Assembly: GCA_037441525.1 (NCBI GenBank)
Contig: JBBISA010000002.1
Span: 62,001-126,000 of the forward strand
Length of the DNA stretch: 64,000 nucleotides
DNA from: SKVR01 sp037441525
GTDB taxonomy: Bacteria; Bacteroidota; Bacteroidia; Bacteroidales; UBA7960
Direction: 5' to 3'
Shown: positions 18,698 to 28,355 of the stretch, piece by piece
Layout of the letters: every line of letters begins with the position of its first letter
Position numbering within the stretch: position 1 is the first letter of the stretch
Translations under genes and position numbers: made by a program
The notes under the pieces: model-generated
Database searches by the model: none
What the model was told of the DNA's origin: nothing
Seen by the model: only the letters and a program-made list of their open reading frames with translations

Positions 18698-20134
18698 CTA
18701 AATGTCATTTAGCGAGTACCCCAGTTTAAGCAGGTTTTCGGGCGAAAGTATATTGTTAAGTTGACTTTCATCAAGTAATTTCAGTCTCTGGTTAGCCTGG
18801 AAAATATTAAGCTTTTCTTTTTTCATCAAGAATGACAATTCAGAAGCTTTGTTATAGCCGAGCAAAGGAATGAGGGCAGTGGTGATGGTGGGGCTCGAAA
18901 ACAACTTTTGCAGCGCGGCATGGGGGTGTACTGTCAGGCCGGTTATCATATAGTTGAGCATGGAATCATTGGCCTTAATGAGAAGGTGAAGACTTTCAAG
19001 CATAGCATGGCCTATAACCGGAAGATAGGCATTCAGTTCAAGGCATCCCTGGCCGGCCAGATTACTCACCAATATATCATTGGCATATACCTTTTGAGCA
19101 CAACCAATCACAAATTCATTGATAACAGGGTTTACCTTTCCGGGTATAATACTGCTGCCTGTTTGCCTTTCGGGAAGACTGATATCCGGATTGCCCCACA
19201 TATCAGATGCCAGCAGCCTAAGGTCGGATGCTATTTTCTCAAGATTAACGGCGTGTGCTTTCAAAATAGCATGGGCTTCTACAAGCGAATCAAGATTTTG
19301 CGTAGAATCGGTGTGGTTTTCACTTCGGGCAAGGGGCAATTGTGTTTGGTTGCGCAACTGGTTGGTAACCTCCATAATAAAATAACGCGGAATGGCCATA
19401 CCTGTTCCGGTTGCACCTCCTCCGAGATTTACGGTTTTTATACGTTCGAAGCACTTGGAAACCCTCCACCAGTCGCGCGAGAGTGCATCGGCCCATGAAC
19501 TGAACATCAATCCAAACGACGATGGGATGGATTGTTGCATTTGCGTATAGGCCAGCCTTAACTGCCCGCGCGACTCTTTTTCGTGTGTTTCGAAGGCCGA
19601 CCGATGCTGATTTATGGTGGTTTCAAGAACCAGCAATTGTTTCATTATTGCAACCCTCAGGGCCGTTGGAATTACATCGTTGGTTGACTGAAATACATTG
19701 GCGTGAATAAATGGGTCGATAATATGATAATCACCTGGATGGTGACCCGATTTCTGAAGGGTGGCATTGGCTATAATCTCGTTGATATTCATATTGATAG
19801 CAGTACCAGCCCCTCCCTGTATGGCCGGAACAATAAACTGGTCGAAGTATTTGCCATCGGCAACTTCTGCTGCAGTTTCGGCCAGTTTTTCCATTAATCC
19901 CTGGTCGTCAGCCCCTGCCGGAAGTTTTTTGCCGGGGTATTTTTCTGTGGCTGCCACAATGAAATTGTATGCTGTTGTATAACAAGCCTGTTTCACCACA
20001 CCTACAGCTTTGAACCATTCGAGCGAAAAACGGGTTTGGTTGGTGAAATTCACTGATGCTCTCCATGAATTTATCCCATACAATACTTCGGATGGCAATT
20101 GTACTTCTCCCAAAAAATCTTTTTCAATGCGCAT
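18698..20134 (-). CDS. aspA: Aspartate ammonia-lyase in a hydrogenase maturation cluster
   Basis: This 478-residue enzyme belongs to the aspartase/fumarase superfamily and would convert aspartate to fumarate and ammonia. Visible motifs are QGGAGTAINMNINEIIAN, the substrate segment STNDVIPTALR, and the catalytic loop GSSIIPGKVNP, all of which favour aspartase over fumarase. It is the first gene before hydF and hydE. Aspartase genes are known neighbours of hyd maturation genes in some anaerobes. A plausible inference is that it supplies ammonia for the bridging amine of the H-cluster, but ordinary aspartate fermentation is equally possible. Confidence 0.87.
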   Translation of the reverse strand: MRIEKDFLGEVQLPSEVLYGINSWRASVNFTNQTRFSLEWFKAVGVVKQACYTTAYNFIVAATEKYPGKKLPAGADDQGLMEKLAETAAEVADGKYFDQFIVPAIQGGAGTAINMNINEIIANATLQKSGHHPGDYHIIDPFIHANVFQSTNDVIPTALRVAIMKQLLVLETTINQHRSAFETHEKESRGQLRLAYTQMQQSIPSSFGLMFSSWADALSRDWWRVSKCFERIKTVNLGGGATGTGMAIPRYFIMEVTNQLRNQTQLPLARSENHTDSTQNLDSLVEAHAILKAHAVNLEKIASDLRLLASDMWGNPDISLPERQTGSSIIPGKVNPVINEFVIGCAQKVYANDILVSNLAGQGCLELNAYLPVIGHAMLESLHLLIKANDSMLNYMITGLTVHPHAALQKLFSSPTITTALIPLLGYNKASELSFLMKKEKLNIFQANQRLKLLDESQLNNILSPENLLKLGYSLNDI

Positions 20135-20209
20135 ATACCATAGGAAATTGGTTAAGAATGGTAAAATTATTCAATTATTGCAAACTATGCTTTGGTGCGC
20201 CTATAATTG

Positions 20210-20217
20210 TAAATTTG
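20210..20217 (+). promoter_or_regulatory. -7 promoter element for the dihydrouridine synthase gene
   Basis: TAAATTTG fits the Bacteroidota -7 consensus TAnnTTTG and lies 33 bases before the ATG. The TTTG upstream is only about 15 bases away, closer than usual, so the -33 part is not convincing. Confidence 0.35.
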
Positions 20218-20250
20218 CCGTTGATTTGCTTCAGGAAATCTTAAGATTAT

Positions 20251-21264
20251 ATGAGTTTTGAATTGTCACTGGCACCTGTTAAAGGAATTACCGAACGGCT
20301 CTACAGAGATGCCTTTATGGGAAATTTTCCGGGGTTCGATAAAGTGTATGCCCCGTTTATTTCGGGTGTTAACTACGCAAAGGTGAATCTTTCAAAATTT
20401 TCAGATGTGATACCAGCCGGTAATTTACCCTATGAAACAATACCTCAGGTGGTAAGCATCGATGCCGATGAAATTGTTGCTGTTTGTAATGTTCTGTCAA
20501 ATTACGGTTATACTCAGGTAAACTGGAACCTTGGTTGCCCCTTCGCTCAGCTTGCCGAAAAAATGAAGGGTTGCGGCATTTTACCTTATCCTGAAAAAAT
20601 CAGAACCATACTCGATAGAGTAATACCCCGGCTCAAGGTGAAACTGTCAGTGAAAACCCGCCTGGGCTACTACGATTGCTATGAACTGGAGCCAGTGATT
20701 GAAATTTTCAATCATTACCCTTTAGCCGGAATAATTCTTCATGCACGCACCGGAAAGCAATTGTACAGCGGCCATGCCAACCCCGAAAGATTTTTGGAGT
20801 ATTACCGCCTGTCAAAGCATCCGATGACCTACAATGGCGATATTATTCATGATGATAAGTTTTTAGGTTTAAAACAGCAACTACCAGAAGTAACCAGCTG
20901 GATGATTGGCCGGGGAGCCCTTATTGACCCTTTTCTGCCTGGCAGATTAAAAGGGAGATTAATTGCTGATGATGAAAAGAGATTCAGGTTGAAAAAGTTT
21001 CACGACCAGTTGTTTGAGGGAATCAGAAGTAAAGGTTTTCCTGAACAAAAAACTTTGGGACAAATGAAAGCATTTTGGCATTATCAGGCTGGGATTTTTT
21101 CAGGGGGAAGAGAGTTTTTTAAACAACTGAAAAAAATTCAGGATAGTCAATCTTATCTTAATTTTGTGAATGAAATGATGGCCCATCCATTCGCTCTGCA
21201 ACCTGAAATTGAAGAATACTGGAGTACTGCATTTAATAAAGTTTATTCACCTCAATCGCCATAA
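20251..21264 (+). CDS. dus: tRNA-dihydrouridine synthase
   Basis: This 337-residue flavoprotein reduces uridine to dihydrouridine in the D-loop of tRNA. The N-terminal LAPVKGITERLYRDAF, the active-site segment NWNLGCPFAQ (catalytic Cys96), KTRLGYYD, HARTGKQLYSGHANPE, YNGDI and MIGRGALIDP are the ordered Dus motifs for FMN and tRNA binding. The length is normal. Which uridine it targets cannot be read from this. It is divergent from aspA, and the intergenic space of 116 bases must hold both promoters. Confidence 0.93.
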   Translation: MSFELSLAPVKGITERLYRDAFMGNFPGFDKVYAPFISGVNYAKVNLSKFSDVIPAGNLPYETIPQVVSIDADEIVAVCNVLSNYGYTQVNWNLGCPFAQLAEKMKGCGILPYPEKIRTILDRVIPRLKVKLSVKTRLGYYDCYELEPVIEIFNHYPLAGIILHARTGKQLYSGHANPERFLEYYRLSKHPMTYNGDIIHDDKFLGLKQQLPEVTSWMIGRGALIDPFLPGRLKGRLIADDEKRFRLKKFHDQLFEGIRSKGFPEQKTLGQMKAFWHYQAGIFSGGREFFKQLKKIQDSQSYLNFVNEMMAHPFALQPEIEEYWSTAFNKVYSPQSP

Positions 21265-21302
21265 TAATATATTGTTTAACAGCTAATTAATTTTAAAAAA
21301 AA

Positions 21303-21719
21303 ATGAAAACACGAATTCTTCTTACCATTACTGTTTTATTCCTGCTAAGCTTGGGAAAACTTTCAGCACAACGCGGATACACCGATTTAAAAACCGAAGA
21401 AAACATAAAGATTATGTACCGCTGGCATAATGTTACCCCAACCGATAAAAATAGTGATGCGGTGCTGAATCTCAGGGTCACCAATGAAAACAATTATGCC
21501 GTGAAATGGACATTTACAGTGGTATTCTTGTCTGATAAAATGGCCCGCCACGAAAGTGAAACATCTTCGGTATGCATGAAACCCGGACAAAGTCTCAGAG
21601 GTGGTATTGCAGGATTAAGGTTCACTGCCCCTGGATTGAAGCTTGAAGAAGTTCAGTCTGCTTCATTCACCTGGGAATTTGGCGATTTTGAGGTGGAGAG
21701 AGTGGAGGGCTGTCGATAA
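21303..21719 (+). CDS. Small secreted protein of unknown function
   Basis: This 138-residue protein has a clear signal peptide (about residues 1-22, ending KLSAQ) and then a compact domain of about 110 residues rich in beta strands. Two cysteines (in SSVCMKPG and the terminal VEGCR) could form a disulfide in the periplasm. I do not recognise the family. It follows the dus gene by 38 bases and precedes hutU by 53 bases on the same strand. Confidence 0.65.
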   Translation: MKTRILLTITVLFLLSLGKLSAQRGYTDLKTEENIKIMYRWHNVTPTDKNSDAVLNLRVTNENNYAVKWTFTVVFLSDKMARHESETSSVCMKPGQSLRGGIAGLRFTAPGLKLEEVQSASFTWEFGDFEVERVEGCR

Positions 21720-21772
21720 CCATCCAATTTCACCGGACAACACTTATCAATACACATCAAATTCTGTTTTTC

Positions 21773-23803
21773 ATGCACCCTGAAATCAGTTTAAGAGAGT
21801 TTCAGTCGAGGATACTTCAGGGTATCCCCGACGAATTGCCGCCGCCCAAACCTTTCGATGCATCGGTGAATCATGCGCCCAGGCGAAAGGATATCCTTTC
21901 TTCTGAAGAAAAGAAGCTTGCCCTTCGCAATGCACTTCGGTATTTTCACCCTAAGCATCATCAGGAATTAGCCCCTGAATTTGCCCGTGAGCTTTTAGAA
22001 TACGGTCGGATTTATATGTATCGTATGCGTCCTGATTACTCCATTTATGCCCGCCGGTTCAACCATTTTCCACATAAATCAAAACAGGCAGCGGCTATAA
22101 TGTTGATGTTGAGCAATAATCTCGATTATGCAGTTGCCCAGCACCCTCATGAATTAATCACCTACGGAGGAAACGGGGCAGTATTTCAGAACTGGGCTCA
22201 GTATCTTTTGTGCATGAAATACCTTGCCGAAATGACCGACGAGCAAACTTTAGTGCTCTATTCAGGCCATCCTGTGGGTTTATTTCCGTCGCATAAGGAT
22301 GCACCAAGGGTAGTGATTACCAACGGAATGATGATTCCCAACTACTCCAAACCCGACGACTGGGAGCGTTTTAATGCTCTGGGAGTAACCCAGTATGGTC
22401 AAATGACCGCAGGTTCATTTATGTATATTGGTCCGCAAGGCATTGTACATGGTACCACCATAACGGTTTTAAATGCCGGACGAAAACTCGACCCTGCCAG
22501 TGAAAACCTTGCAGGTAAACTTTTTGTAACCAGCGGGTTGGGTGGTATGTCGGGGGCACAACCCAAAGCTGCTGTTATTGCCGGAGCGGTTTGCTTGGTT
22601 GCAGAAATAAATCCTAAGGCAATAGAAGTTCGCCATTGGCAAGGCTGGGTGGATGAAGTTTACGATGACCTTCACCAGGTGTTGGAAAGGGCCAGGAAAG
22701 CTAAAAATGCCTGGGAAGCTGTTTCAATTGCCTATAAAGGTAATATTGTAGATTTGTGGGAAGCTCTTGCTGCAAGCAATCTGAATGTTGAACTTGGGTC
22801 TGACCAAACAAGCCTTCATAACCCATGGGCAGGTGGGTATTACCCGGCAGGGAGTAGTTTTGAAGAAGCAAATGAGATGATGGCATCCCAGCCTGCGAAA
22901 TTCAAGGAAATGGTGCAGCAATCGCTTAGAAGGCAGGTAAAGGCTATCAATACGCTGGCGCTTCGCGGAATGTATTTCTGGGATTATGGCAATGCCTTTC
23001 TCCTGGAATCGGGCAGGGCAGGGGCCGATATATTTAAGGAAGACGGGAAATTTATTTATCCATCCTATGTTCAGGATATAATGGGACCTATGTGTTTCGA
23101 TTATGGGTTTGGTCCTTTCAGGTGGGTTTGTGCAACTTCCGACCCTGAAGACCTGCGCAAAACTGATGAAATTGCCACCCGTGTTCTTGAGGAGATGTAT
23201 CATGCTGCCCCTGAAGAAATTAAAAGACAACTCACTGACAATATCCTTTGGATTAAGCAGGCACAAACCAATAAATTAGTGGTGGGTTCTCAGGCCAGGA
23301 TTCTTTATGCCGATGCCGAAGGTCGAATAAAGATAGCTGAAGCTTTTAATACAGCCATAAGGGAAGGATTAATTTCGGGCCCGGTTATCCTGGGGCGCGA
23401 TCATCATGATGTTTCTGGAACTGATTCGCCTTACCGTGAAACATCGAATATTTATGATGGTTCGCAATTTACGGCCGATATGGCAATACACAATGCTATT
23501 GGGGATAGCTTCAGGGGGGCCACCTGGGTTTCGGTTCATAATGGCGGTGGTGTTGGCTGGGGCGAAGTTATCAATGGTGGGTTCGGTTTGGTACTTGATG
23601 GCAGTGAAGATTCCTCGCGAAGACTGCACTCCATGCTTTTCTGGGATGTGAATAACGGAATAGCCCGGCGCAGTTGGGCTCGCAACAAAGAAGCAATTTT
23701 TACAATAAAAAGGGCAATGGAAAATGAGCCCCGGTTAAAAATAACCATACCCAATATGGCCAGCGAAGAAATTATTGATAGTGCCTTTCAGCTGGCCCGG
23801 TAA
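21773..23803 (+). CDS. hutU: Urocanate hydratase
   Basis: This 676-residue enzyme uses tightly bound NAD+ to hydrate urocanate to imidazolonepropionate, the second step of histidine degradation. GGNGAVFQNWAQY and the loop VTSGLGGMSGAQPKAA are diagnostic, and the later HNGGGVGWGEVINGG is also conserved. It is longer than the 550-residue proteobacterial form but matches the long Bacteroidota form. hutH, hutI and a formiminotransferase are not in the window, so the rest of the pathway must be encoded elsewhere. Confidence 0.95.
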   Translation: MHPEISLREFQSRILQGIPDELPPPKPFDASVNHAPRRKDILSSEEKKLALRNALRYFHPKHHQELAPEFARELLEYGRIYMYRMRPDYSIYARRFNHFPHKSKQAAAIMLMLSNNLDYAVAQHPHELITYGGNGAVFQNWAQYLLCMKYLAEMTDEQTLVLYSGHPVGLFPSHKDAPRVVITNGMMIPNYSKPDDWERFNALGVTQYGQMTAGSFMYIGPQGIVHGTTITVLNAGRKLDPASENLAGKLFVTSGLGGMSGAQPKAAVIAGAVCLVAEINPKAIEVRHWQGWVDEVYDDLHQVLERARKAKNAWEAVSIAYKGNIVDLWEALAASNLNVELGSDQTSLHNPWAGGYYPAGSSFEEANEMMASQPAKFKEMVQQSLRRQVKAINTLALRGMYFWDYGNAFLLESGRAGADIFKEDGKFIYPSYVQDIMGPMCFDYGFGPFRWVCATSDPEDLRKTDEIATRVLEEMYHAAPEEIKRQLTDNILWIKQAQTNKLVVGSQARILYADAEGRIKIAEAFNTAIREGLISGPVILGRDHHDVSGTDSPYRETSNIYDGSQFTADMAIHNAIGDSFRGATWVSVHNGGGVGWGEVINGGFGLVLDGSEDSSRRLHSMLFWDVNNGIARRSWARNKEAIFTIKRAMENEPRLKITIPNMASEEIIDSAFQLAR

Positions 23804-23869
23804 TTGTTTAGGGATTTTGAAAACAAACATAAATTCCCTTCCATGGTTTAACTGCTAAATTATTCGGCC

Positions 23870-24295
23870 ATGAATAAAATTACCAGGTTTCTTACGTTTC
23901 TCTTAATAGCTTCGGCACTTTTTCTTCACTCTTGTATTCCCGACGATTTTGATGATAATACCGACGACCCCATTGAAAAATTTCTTGGAAACTGGAAATG
24001 TGAAGAAACTGGTGATATTAACGGCTATTTTGGCCCCTTCAACGTTGAAGTGGTTAAAAATCCCAATAATTCCGCTGAGGTTTTGATACGCAATTTTAAC
24101 TACCAGGGCATCAATATTGCAGCCAGGGCAATTATTGCCGGAAATTCCATAGGTATTCCAAAGCAGCTCATCTGCGACGATACCATTGAAATTATTGGTT
24201 CAGGAACTTTTCGAAACGGAGAATTCATCCTTAATTACAGCACCAACGATGGAGCTGATCTTGAAAACATTAAAGCCAGGTTCTTTAAAAGATGA
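23870..24295 (+). CDS. Small lipoprotein of unknown function
   Basis: This 141-residue protein carries a lipoprotein signal peptide with the lipobox cysteine at residue 22 (LHSC), followed by an acidic Asp-rich linker. The rest (about residues 38-141) reads as a small beta-barrel-like domain with the pattern FLGNWKCEETGDINGYFGPF, like the lipocalin-type small lipoproteins common in Bacteroidota. A specific family is not recognised. It ends 45 bases from the convergent DUF4296 gene, without a clear terminator between them. Confidence 0.65.
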   Translation: MNKITRFLTFLLIASALFLHSCIPDDFDDNTDDPIEKFLGNWKCEETGDINGYFGPFNVEVVKNPNNSAEVLIRNFNYQGINIAARAIIAGNSIGIPKQLICDDTIEIIGSGTFRNGEFILNYSTNDGADLENIKARFFKR

Positions 24296-24340
24296 GTTTT
24301 CAAGTAAAAATCACAACGGGAAACACTTCTGGAAATAATT

Positions 24341-24721
24341 CTATTGAACCTGTAGGTCCTCTGATTTCTCATCCAGCTTGCTTTGCATGATGCTCAGGGT
24401 ACTCAATACTTCATCCATAAGCCAGGTCATATCTTCAGGGTTGAGCATATAGCATTCATAGGCTTTTTCAAACTGTTGCCGGGTTATTTCGTGCTTCTGA
24501 AACAAACCGGCATAATATATGGGCAAGGAATCGGTAACGCCTTCTCTGTGGGCGAGGTTGGTAACCCGTGATTCAAGCAGAAAAACATCGGTGAGTACGT
24601 TGGCCATTTTTCGCCGGGGAATAAAGCTCGAACAGGATGGTTCTCCTTTGAAAAAATCGCAGGAACCCAGAATAAATACTGGTAAAAGGAGAATTGCCAA
24701 TGTTGGCTTAAATCGGCCCAT
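24341..24721 (-). CDS. DUF4296-family lipoprotein
   Basis: This protein of about 126 residues has a lipoprotein signal peptide with the lipobox cysteine at residue 21 (ILGSC). The body is helical and opens with PRRKMANVLTDVFLLESRV, the conserved start of DUF4296, a Bacteroidota family of unknown role. I chose the ATG at 24721 because it gives a proper signal peptide; the longer frame extends back into rpe. It starts 5 bases after the rpe stop codon, so the two are co-transcribed. Confidence 0.75.
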   Translation of the reverse strand: MGRFKPTLAILLLPVFILGSCDFFKGEPSCSSFIPRRKMANVLTDVFLLESRVTNLAHREGVTDSLPIYYAGLFQKHEITRQQFEKAYECYMLNPEDMTWLMDEVLSTLSIMQSKLDEKSEDLQVQ

Positions 24722-24726
24722 AAGGA

Positions 24727-25383
24727 TTAGTGTTGCAGGAGTTTTAGTTTTTTGATAGTTTGGGCAGGGTTGGCCGATTTGAATACAAAACTGCCAGCTA
24801 CAAGAACATCGGCGCCACATGAAACAAGTTTCCCGGCATTGTCAGTATCCACGCCTCCGTCTATTTCTATTAAGGCTTTACTGTTTTTACGGATTATCAG
24901 TTCCTTTAACTCTTCAATTCGCCTGTAGGTTGACTCGATAAACTTCTGACCCCCAAACCCAGGATTAACAGACATCAATAATACCAGGTCAACTTCGGCT
25001 ACAATATCTGAAAGCAGGTTCACCGGGTTATGGGGATTAATGACCACTCCTGGCTGCATTCCTTCTTCTCTTATTTGTTCAATGGTGCGGTGCAGGTGCA
25101 TACATACCTCGTAGTGTACAGTTAGTCTATCTGCCCCGGCTTCTTTACATAATTGTATATAATTATCCGGATTTGAAATCATTAGGTGTACATCGAGCGG
25201 CTTGCGGGCAATGGTTTTGATCTGCGAAATAATGGAATAACCAAACGAAATATTGGGGACAAAGTGACCATCCATTACATCAACATGAAACCAGTCGGCA
25301 ATGCTGTTGTTCACCATTTCGATGTCGTTTGTCAGATTCAGGAAATTGGCAGCCAAAAGAGACGGTGCAATTAGATGCGGCAT
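24727..25383 (-). CDS. rpe: Ribulose-phosphate 3-epimerase
   Basis: This protein of about 218 residues interconverts ribulose 5-phosphate and xylulose 5-phosphate in the pentose phosphate pathway. It has a TIM barrel with APSLLAANFLNL at the N-terminus, HVDVMDGHFVPN (His/Asp metal ligands), LMSVNPGFGGQKF, and IEIDGGVD followed by GADVLVAGS at the phosphate site. The ATG at 25383 gives MPHLIAPSLL and the usual length; an upstream ATG at 25407 would add eight residues. Confidence 0.95.
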   Translation of the reverse strand: MPHLIAPSLLAANFLNLTNDIEMVNNSIADWFHVDVMDGHFVPNISFGYSIISQIKTIARKPLDVHLMISNPDNYIQLCKEAGADRLTVHYEVCMHLHRTIEQIREEGMQPGVVINPHNPVNLLSDIVAEVDLVLLMSVNPGFGGQKFIESTYRRIEELKELIIRKNSKALIEIDGGVDTDNAGKLVSCGADVLVAGSFVFKSANPAQTIKKLKLLQH

Positions 25384-25450
25384 AAAAGGTATTATTTGGT
25401 GGGCCAAAAATAGTAAGAATTCCGGAGCTCTTGTTTTATATGAGGGTAAA

Positions 25451-25485
25451 AAAAGAAAAACCCGCTGAATTAGTCCAACGGGTTT
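25451..25485 (-). terminator. Rho-independent terminator after pnp
   Basis: On the minus strand a 7-bp stem (AAACCCG with CGGGTTT, plus-strand 25458-25464 and 25479-25485) runs into TTTTTCTTTTTT. It lies 22 bases beyond the pnp stop codon and separates pnp from rpe. Confidence 0.8.
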
Positions 25486-25506
25486 GTATAATCATACCTG
25501 CAATCA

Positions 25507-27684
25507 TTAATTGGGATTTTTTTCGCGTTTCTTACCATCATCAACAGGCTTGTCGCGTGGCAGTAATACCTTGCGCGAAAGTTTAAATTTTCCTGTTTTT
25601 TTGTCGATTTCAAGGAGTTTCACTTCAATTTTATCACCGGCTTTCAGGTTGCTTTCTTCAATGGTTTCCAAACGTTTCCATTCAATTTCAGAAATGTGCA
25701 ACAAACCTTCTTTCCCTGGTAAAATTTCAACAAAAACTCCAAAAGGCATTACACTCTTTACAGTACCCGGGTAAACTTCTCCCACTTCTGGAATTGCGGT
25801 AATAGCTTTTATTCTCGCAATTACAAAGTCGATAGATTCTTTGTTTTCTGAGAAAATATCGATAACACCAAAATCGCCTACTTCTTCAATGATGATGGTG
25901 CTGCCACTTTCTTTCTGCATTTCCTGAATAACTTTACCACCGGGGCCAATAACTGCTCCTATAAATTCTTTCGGAATAGTCATTTTAACAATGCGTGGAA
26001 CGTGGGCCTTATACTCATCGCGTGGTTTGGAAATCACCTCTTCCATTTTCGAAAGGATATGGAGTCTTCCCACCCGCGCCTGTTCAAGAGCTTTGGCAAG
26101 CAATTCGTGGCTCAGGCCATCAATTTTGATATCCATCTGGCAGGCTGTAATACCGTCGCGTGTACCGGTAACCTTAAAGTCCATATCGCCAAGATGATCT
26201 TCGTCGCCAAGAATATCAGAGAGGACAGCATATTTTCCGGTCTGCTGGTTTGCTATAAGGCCCATTGCTATACCTGATACGGGTTTGGTGATTTTAACAC
26301 CGGCATCCATAAGGGCAAGTGTGCCGGCACAAACAGTTGCCATTGACGAAGAACCATTGGATTCGAGAATATCACTTACAACCCTTATAGTATAAGGATT
26401 TTCGTCTCCGTTGGGGAGAACGCTTTTAAGTGCACGATGTGCAAGGTTTCCGTGTCCGATTTCGCGGCGGCCGGTGCCTCTGAGCATTTTAACCTCACCT
26501 GTTGAGAAAGGAGGAAAATTGTAATGCAGCAGGAACTTACTCTTGCCTTCAACAACAGCTCCATCAAGTATCTGCTCGTCGAGTTTGGTACCAAGTGTGG
26601 CTGTGGTAAGCGACTGGGTTTCGCCACGAGTAAAGATAGCTGAACCGTGTGCCATTGGCAGATAGTCTACTTCACACCAAATATCTCTGATCTGGTCGGG
26701 GCGGCGTCCATCAAGGCGTATTTGCTCATTCACAACCATCTCCCTAACTGCTTCCTTTTCAATATCATGGAAATATTTTTTGGCAAAGGGAGCTTTAAGG
26801 GCAAGAGTTTCTTCATCAAAACGGGCAAGATACTCATCCAAAATTGCGCTGAAGGTATCGTGGCGCTGATGTTTGTTTAAAATAATTGAGCGAGCCGTAT
26901 CATAAACCTTTTTGTAAAGTTCATGCTGCATCTCTTCTTTTAGTTCCAGGTCTTCTTTTTCGGCAGGTATCGCTCTTTTAACAGTAGCTTTTTCAACCAT
27001 GGCCGCCAGTTCAAGCTGGGCTTTGCATTGCATCTTGATGGCATCATGGGCAACTTTAATAGCTTCGATCATTACTTGCTCCGAAACCTCTTTCATTTCG
27101 CCTTCCACCATCACTATGTTTTCCAGGGTGCCGGCCACAATCATCTCAAGGTCAGCGTTGGCAATTTCACTTATAGAAGGATTTATTGTGAATTGACCAT
27201 TTATGCGGGCAACTCTAACTTCTGAAATCGGGCCGTTAAATGGAATATCGGAAACCATAAGTGCGGCAGATGCTGCCAAACCCGCATAAGCATCGGGGAG
27301 TGTATTTTTATCGGCAGAAATCAGGGTGATCAAAACCTGTGTTTCGCATTTGTAATTATCGGGAAACATGGGGCGGAGTGCCCTGTCCACCAGCCTCGAT
27401 ATAAGTATCTCATATTCAGATGGTCTGGCTTCTCTCTTGAAAAAACCACCGGGGAAACGCCCTGCAGCGGCGTATTTTTCCTGATAATCAACAGATAATG
27501 GGAAGAAGTCCTGGTTTTCAGCTGCTTCCTTCTTCGAAACAACAGTTGCAAGTAACATTGTGTTTCCCATCCGCACAACCACCGACCCATCGGCCTGTTT
27601 GGCAAGTTTGCCGGTTTCAATGGTAATGGATTGTCCGTTACCCATCTCAAACGTCTTTTGAATTTCTCTTGTAATGTTCGTCAT
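25507..27684 (-). CDS. pnp: Polynucleotide phosphorylase
   Basis: This 725-residue enzyme degrades RNA 3' to 5' by phosphorolysis and is a core exonuclease. Two RNase PH-like domains (about residues 10-230 and 310-545) flank a helical linker. A KH domain (VIGPGGKVIQEM) and an S1 domain (GTVKSVMPFGVFVEILPGKEG) follow, ending near residue 700 with a basic tail. The length and domain order are normal. It lies downstream of rpsO, the classical order, with an intervening hairpin. Confidence 0.97.
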   Translation of the reverse strand: MTNITREIQKTFEMGNGQSITIETGKLAKQADGSVVVRMGNTMLLATVVSKKEAAENQDFFPLSVDYQEKYAAAGRFPGGFFKREARPSEYEILISRLVDRALRPMFPDNYKCETQVLITLISADKNTLPDAYAGLAASAALMVSDIPFNGPISEVRVARINGQFTINPSISEIANADLEMIVAGTLENIVMVEGEMKEVSEQVMIEAIKVAHDAIKMQCKAQLELAAMVEKATVKRAIPAEKEDLELKEEMQHELYKKVYDTARSIILNKHQRHDTFSAILDEYLARFDEETLALKAPFAKKYFHDIEKEAVREMVVNEQIRLDGRRPDQIRDIWCEVDYLPMAHGSAIFTRGETQSLTTATLGTKLDEQILDGAVVEGKSKFLLHYNFPPFSTGEVKMLRGTGRREIGHGNLAHRALKSVLPNGDENPYTIRVVSDILESNGSSSMATVCAGTLALMDAGVKITKPVSGIAMGLIANQQTGKYAVLSDILGDEDHLGDMDFKVTGTRDGITACQMDIKIDGLSHELLAKALEQARVGRLHILSKMEEVISKPRDEYKAHVPRIVKMTIPKEFIGAVIGPGGKVIQEMQKESGSTIIIEEVGDFGVIDIFSENKESIDFVIARIKAITAIPEVGEVYPGTVKSVMPFGVFVEILPGKEGLLHISEIEWKRLETIEESNLKAGDKIEVKLLEIDKKTGKFKLSRKVLLPRDKPVDDGKKREKNPN

Positions 27685-27804
27685 AATTCTTTTTTTTAAA
27701 TCTTTTCTTGTTCGTCTTTCTGCTATTTATTCTGTATTAAAACAGGCCTTGAATAAATAAGTTTGAAACAGTTAGTCTTTTGAAATATTTTCGGGTAAAT
27801 ATAA

Positions 27805-27836
27805 AAAAAGGCAATTAATTGTTTAATTGCCTTTTT
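27805..27836. terminator. Hairpin between rpsO and pnp
   Basis: A 14-bp stem (27805-27818 with 27823-27836) and a TTGT loop carry T/A runs on both arms. It lies 17 bases past the rpsO stop codon and can terminate or partly terminate rpsO transcription before pnp. Confidence 0.8.
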
Positions 27837-27853
27837 AAGTTTTTTCGGGGCTT

Positions 27854-28123
27854 TTATTTTCTCAGGTTTAACTGTTTAATTATATCCCGGTACCTTGTAA
27901 TATCATTTTCTTTAAGATAATCCAAAAGTCTCCTTCTTTTTCCAACCAAATTGATAAGAGATGTTTGGGTTCCTTTGTCTTTTTTGTTAGATTTCAGGTG
28001 TTCAGTAAGATGGTTGATGCGGGTAGTAAAAAGTGCAATCTGGCTTTCGGGAGAGCCGGTGTCGGTTTCTGATTTGCCAAAAGTTTTAAATATTTCTTTT
28101 TTTTTCTCCTGATCGATGTACAT
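27854..28123 (-). CDS. rpsO: 30S ribosomal protein S15
   Basis: This 89-residue protein binds the central domain of 16S rRNA. It has the family's four-helix pattern and the motif TGSPESQIALFTTRINHLTEHLK, then GKRRRLLDYLKENDITRYRDII. The length is standard. It is transcribed from a near-perfect promoter and precedes pnp. Ribosomal protein S15 is known in other bacteria to repress its own messenger; nothing here shows the equivalent structure. Confidence 0.97.
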   Translation of the reverse strand: MYIDQEKKKEIFKTFGKSETDTGSPESQIALFTTRINHLTEHLKSNKKDKGTQTSLINLVGKRRRLLDYLKENDITRYRDIIKQLNLRK

Positions 28124-28182
28124 GATATTGAATAAGTTTGATTGTCAACGACTTTTTATATTCTCCTTTATTTTAGGCTCGC

Positions 28183-28213
28183 AAAGATACGATATACTTT
28201 TTTACCTGCAAAA
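28183..28213 (-). promoter_or_regulatory. Consensus Bacteroidota promoter for rpsO-pnp
   Basis: On the minus strand TTTG is followed after exactly 19 bases by TATCTTTG, a full match to TTTG-N19-TAnnTTTG. Transcription would start about 55 bases before the rpsO ATG, leaving a leader long enough for regulation. Confidence 0.8.
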
Positions 28214-28355
28214 TAATATTGGTTATTTTTTTATGGTGTTGAAGTGTGCTCAAAAGACTGACTTTTATGGCGTTTCTTTTATACAGGCAGAGTTGTAATG
28301 CGAATGAACCTTAAACCCCAATTTCTGTACACTTCATAATTTGATTATAAAATTT

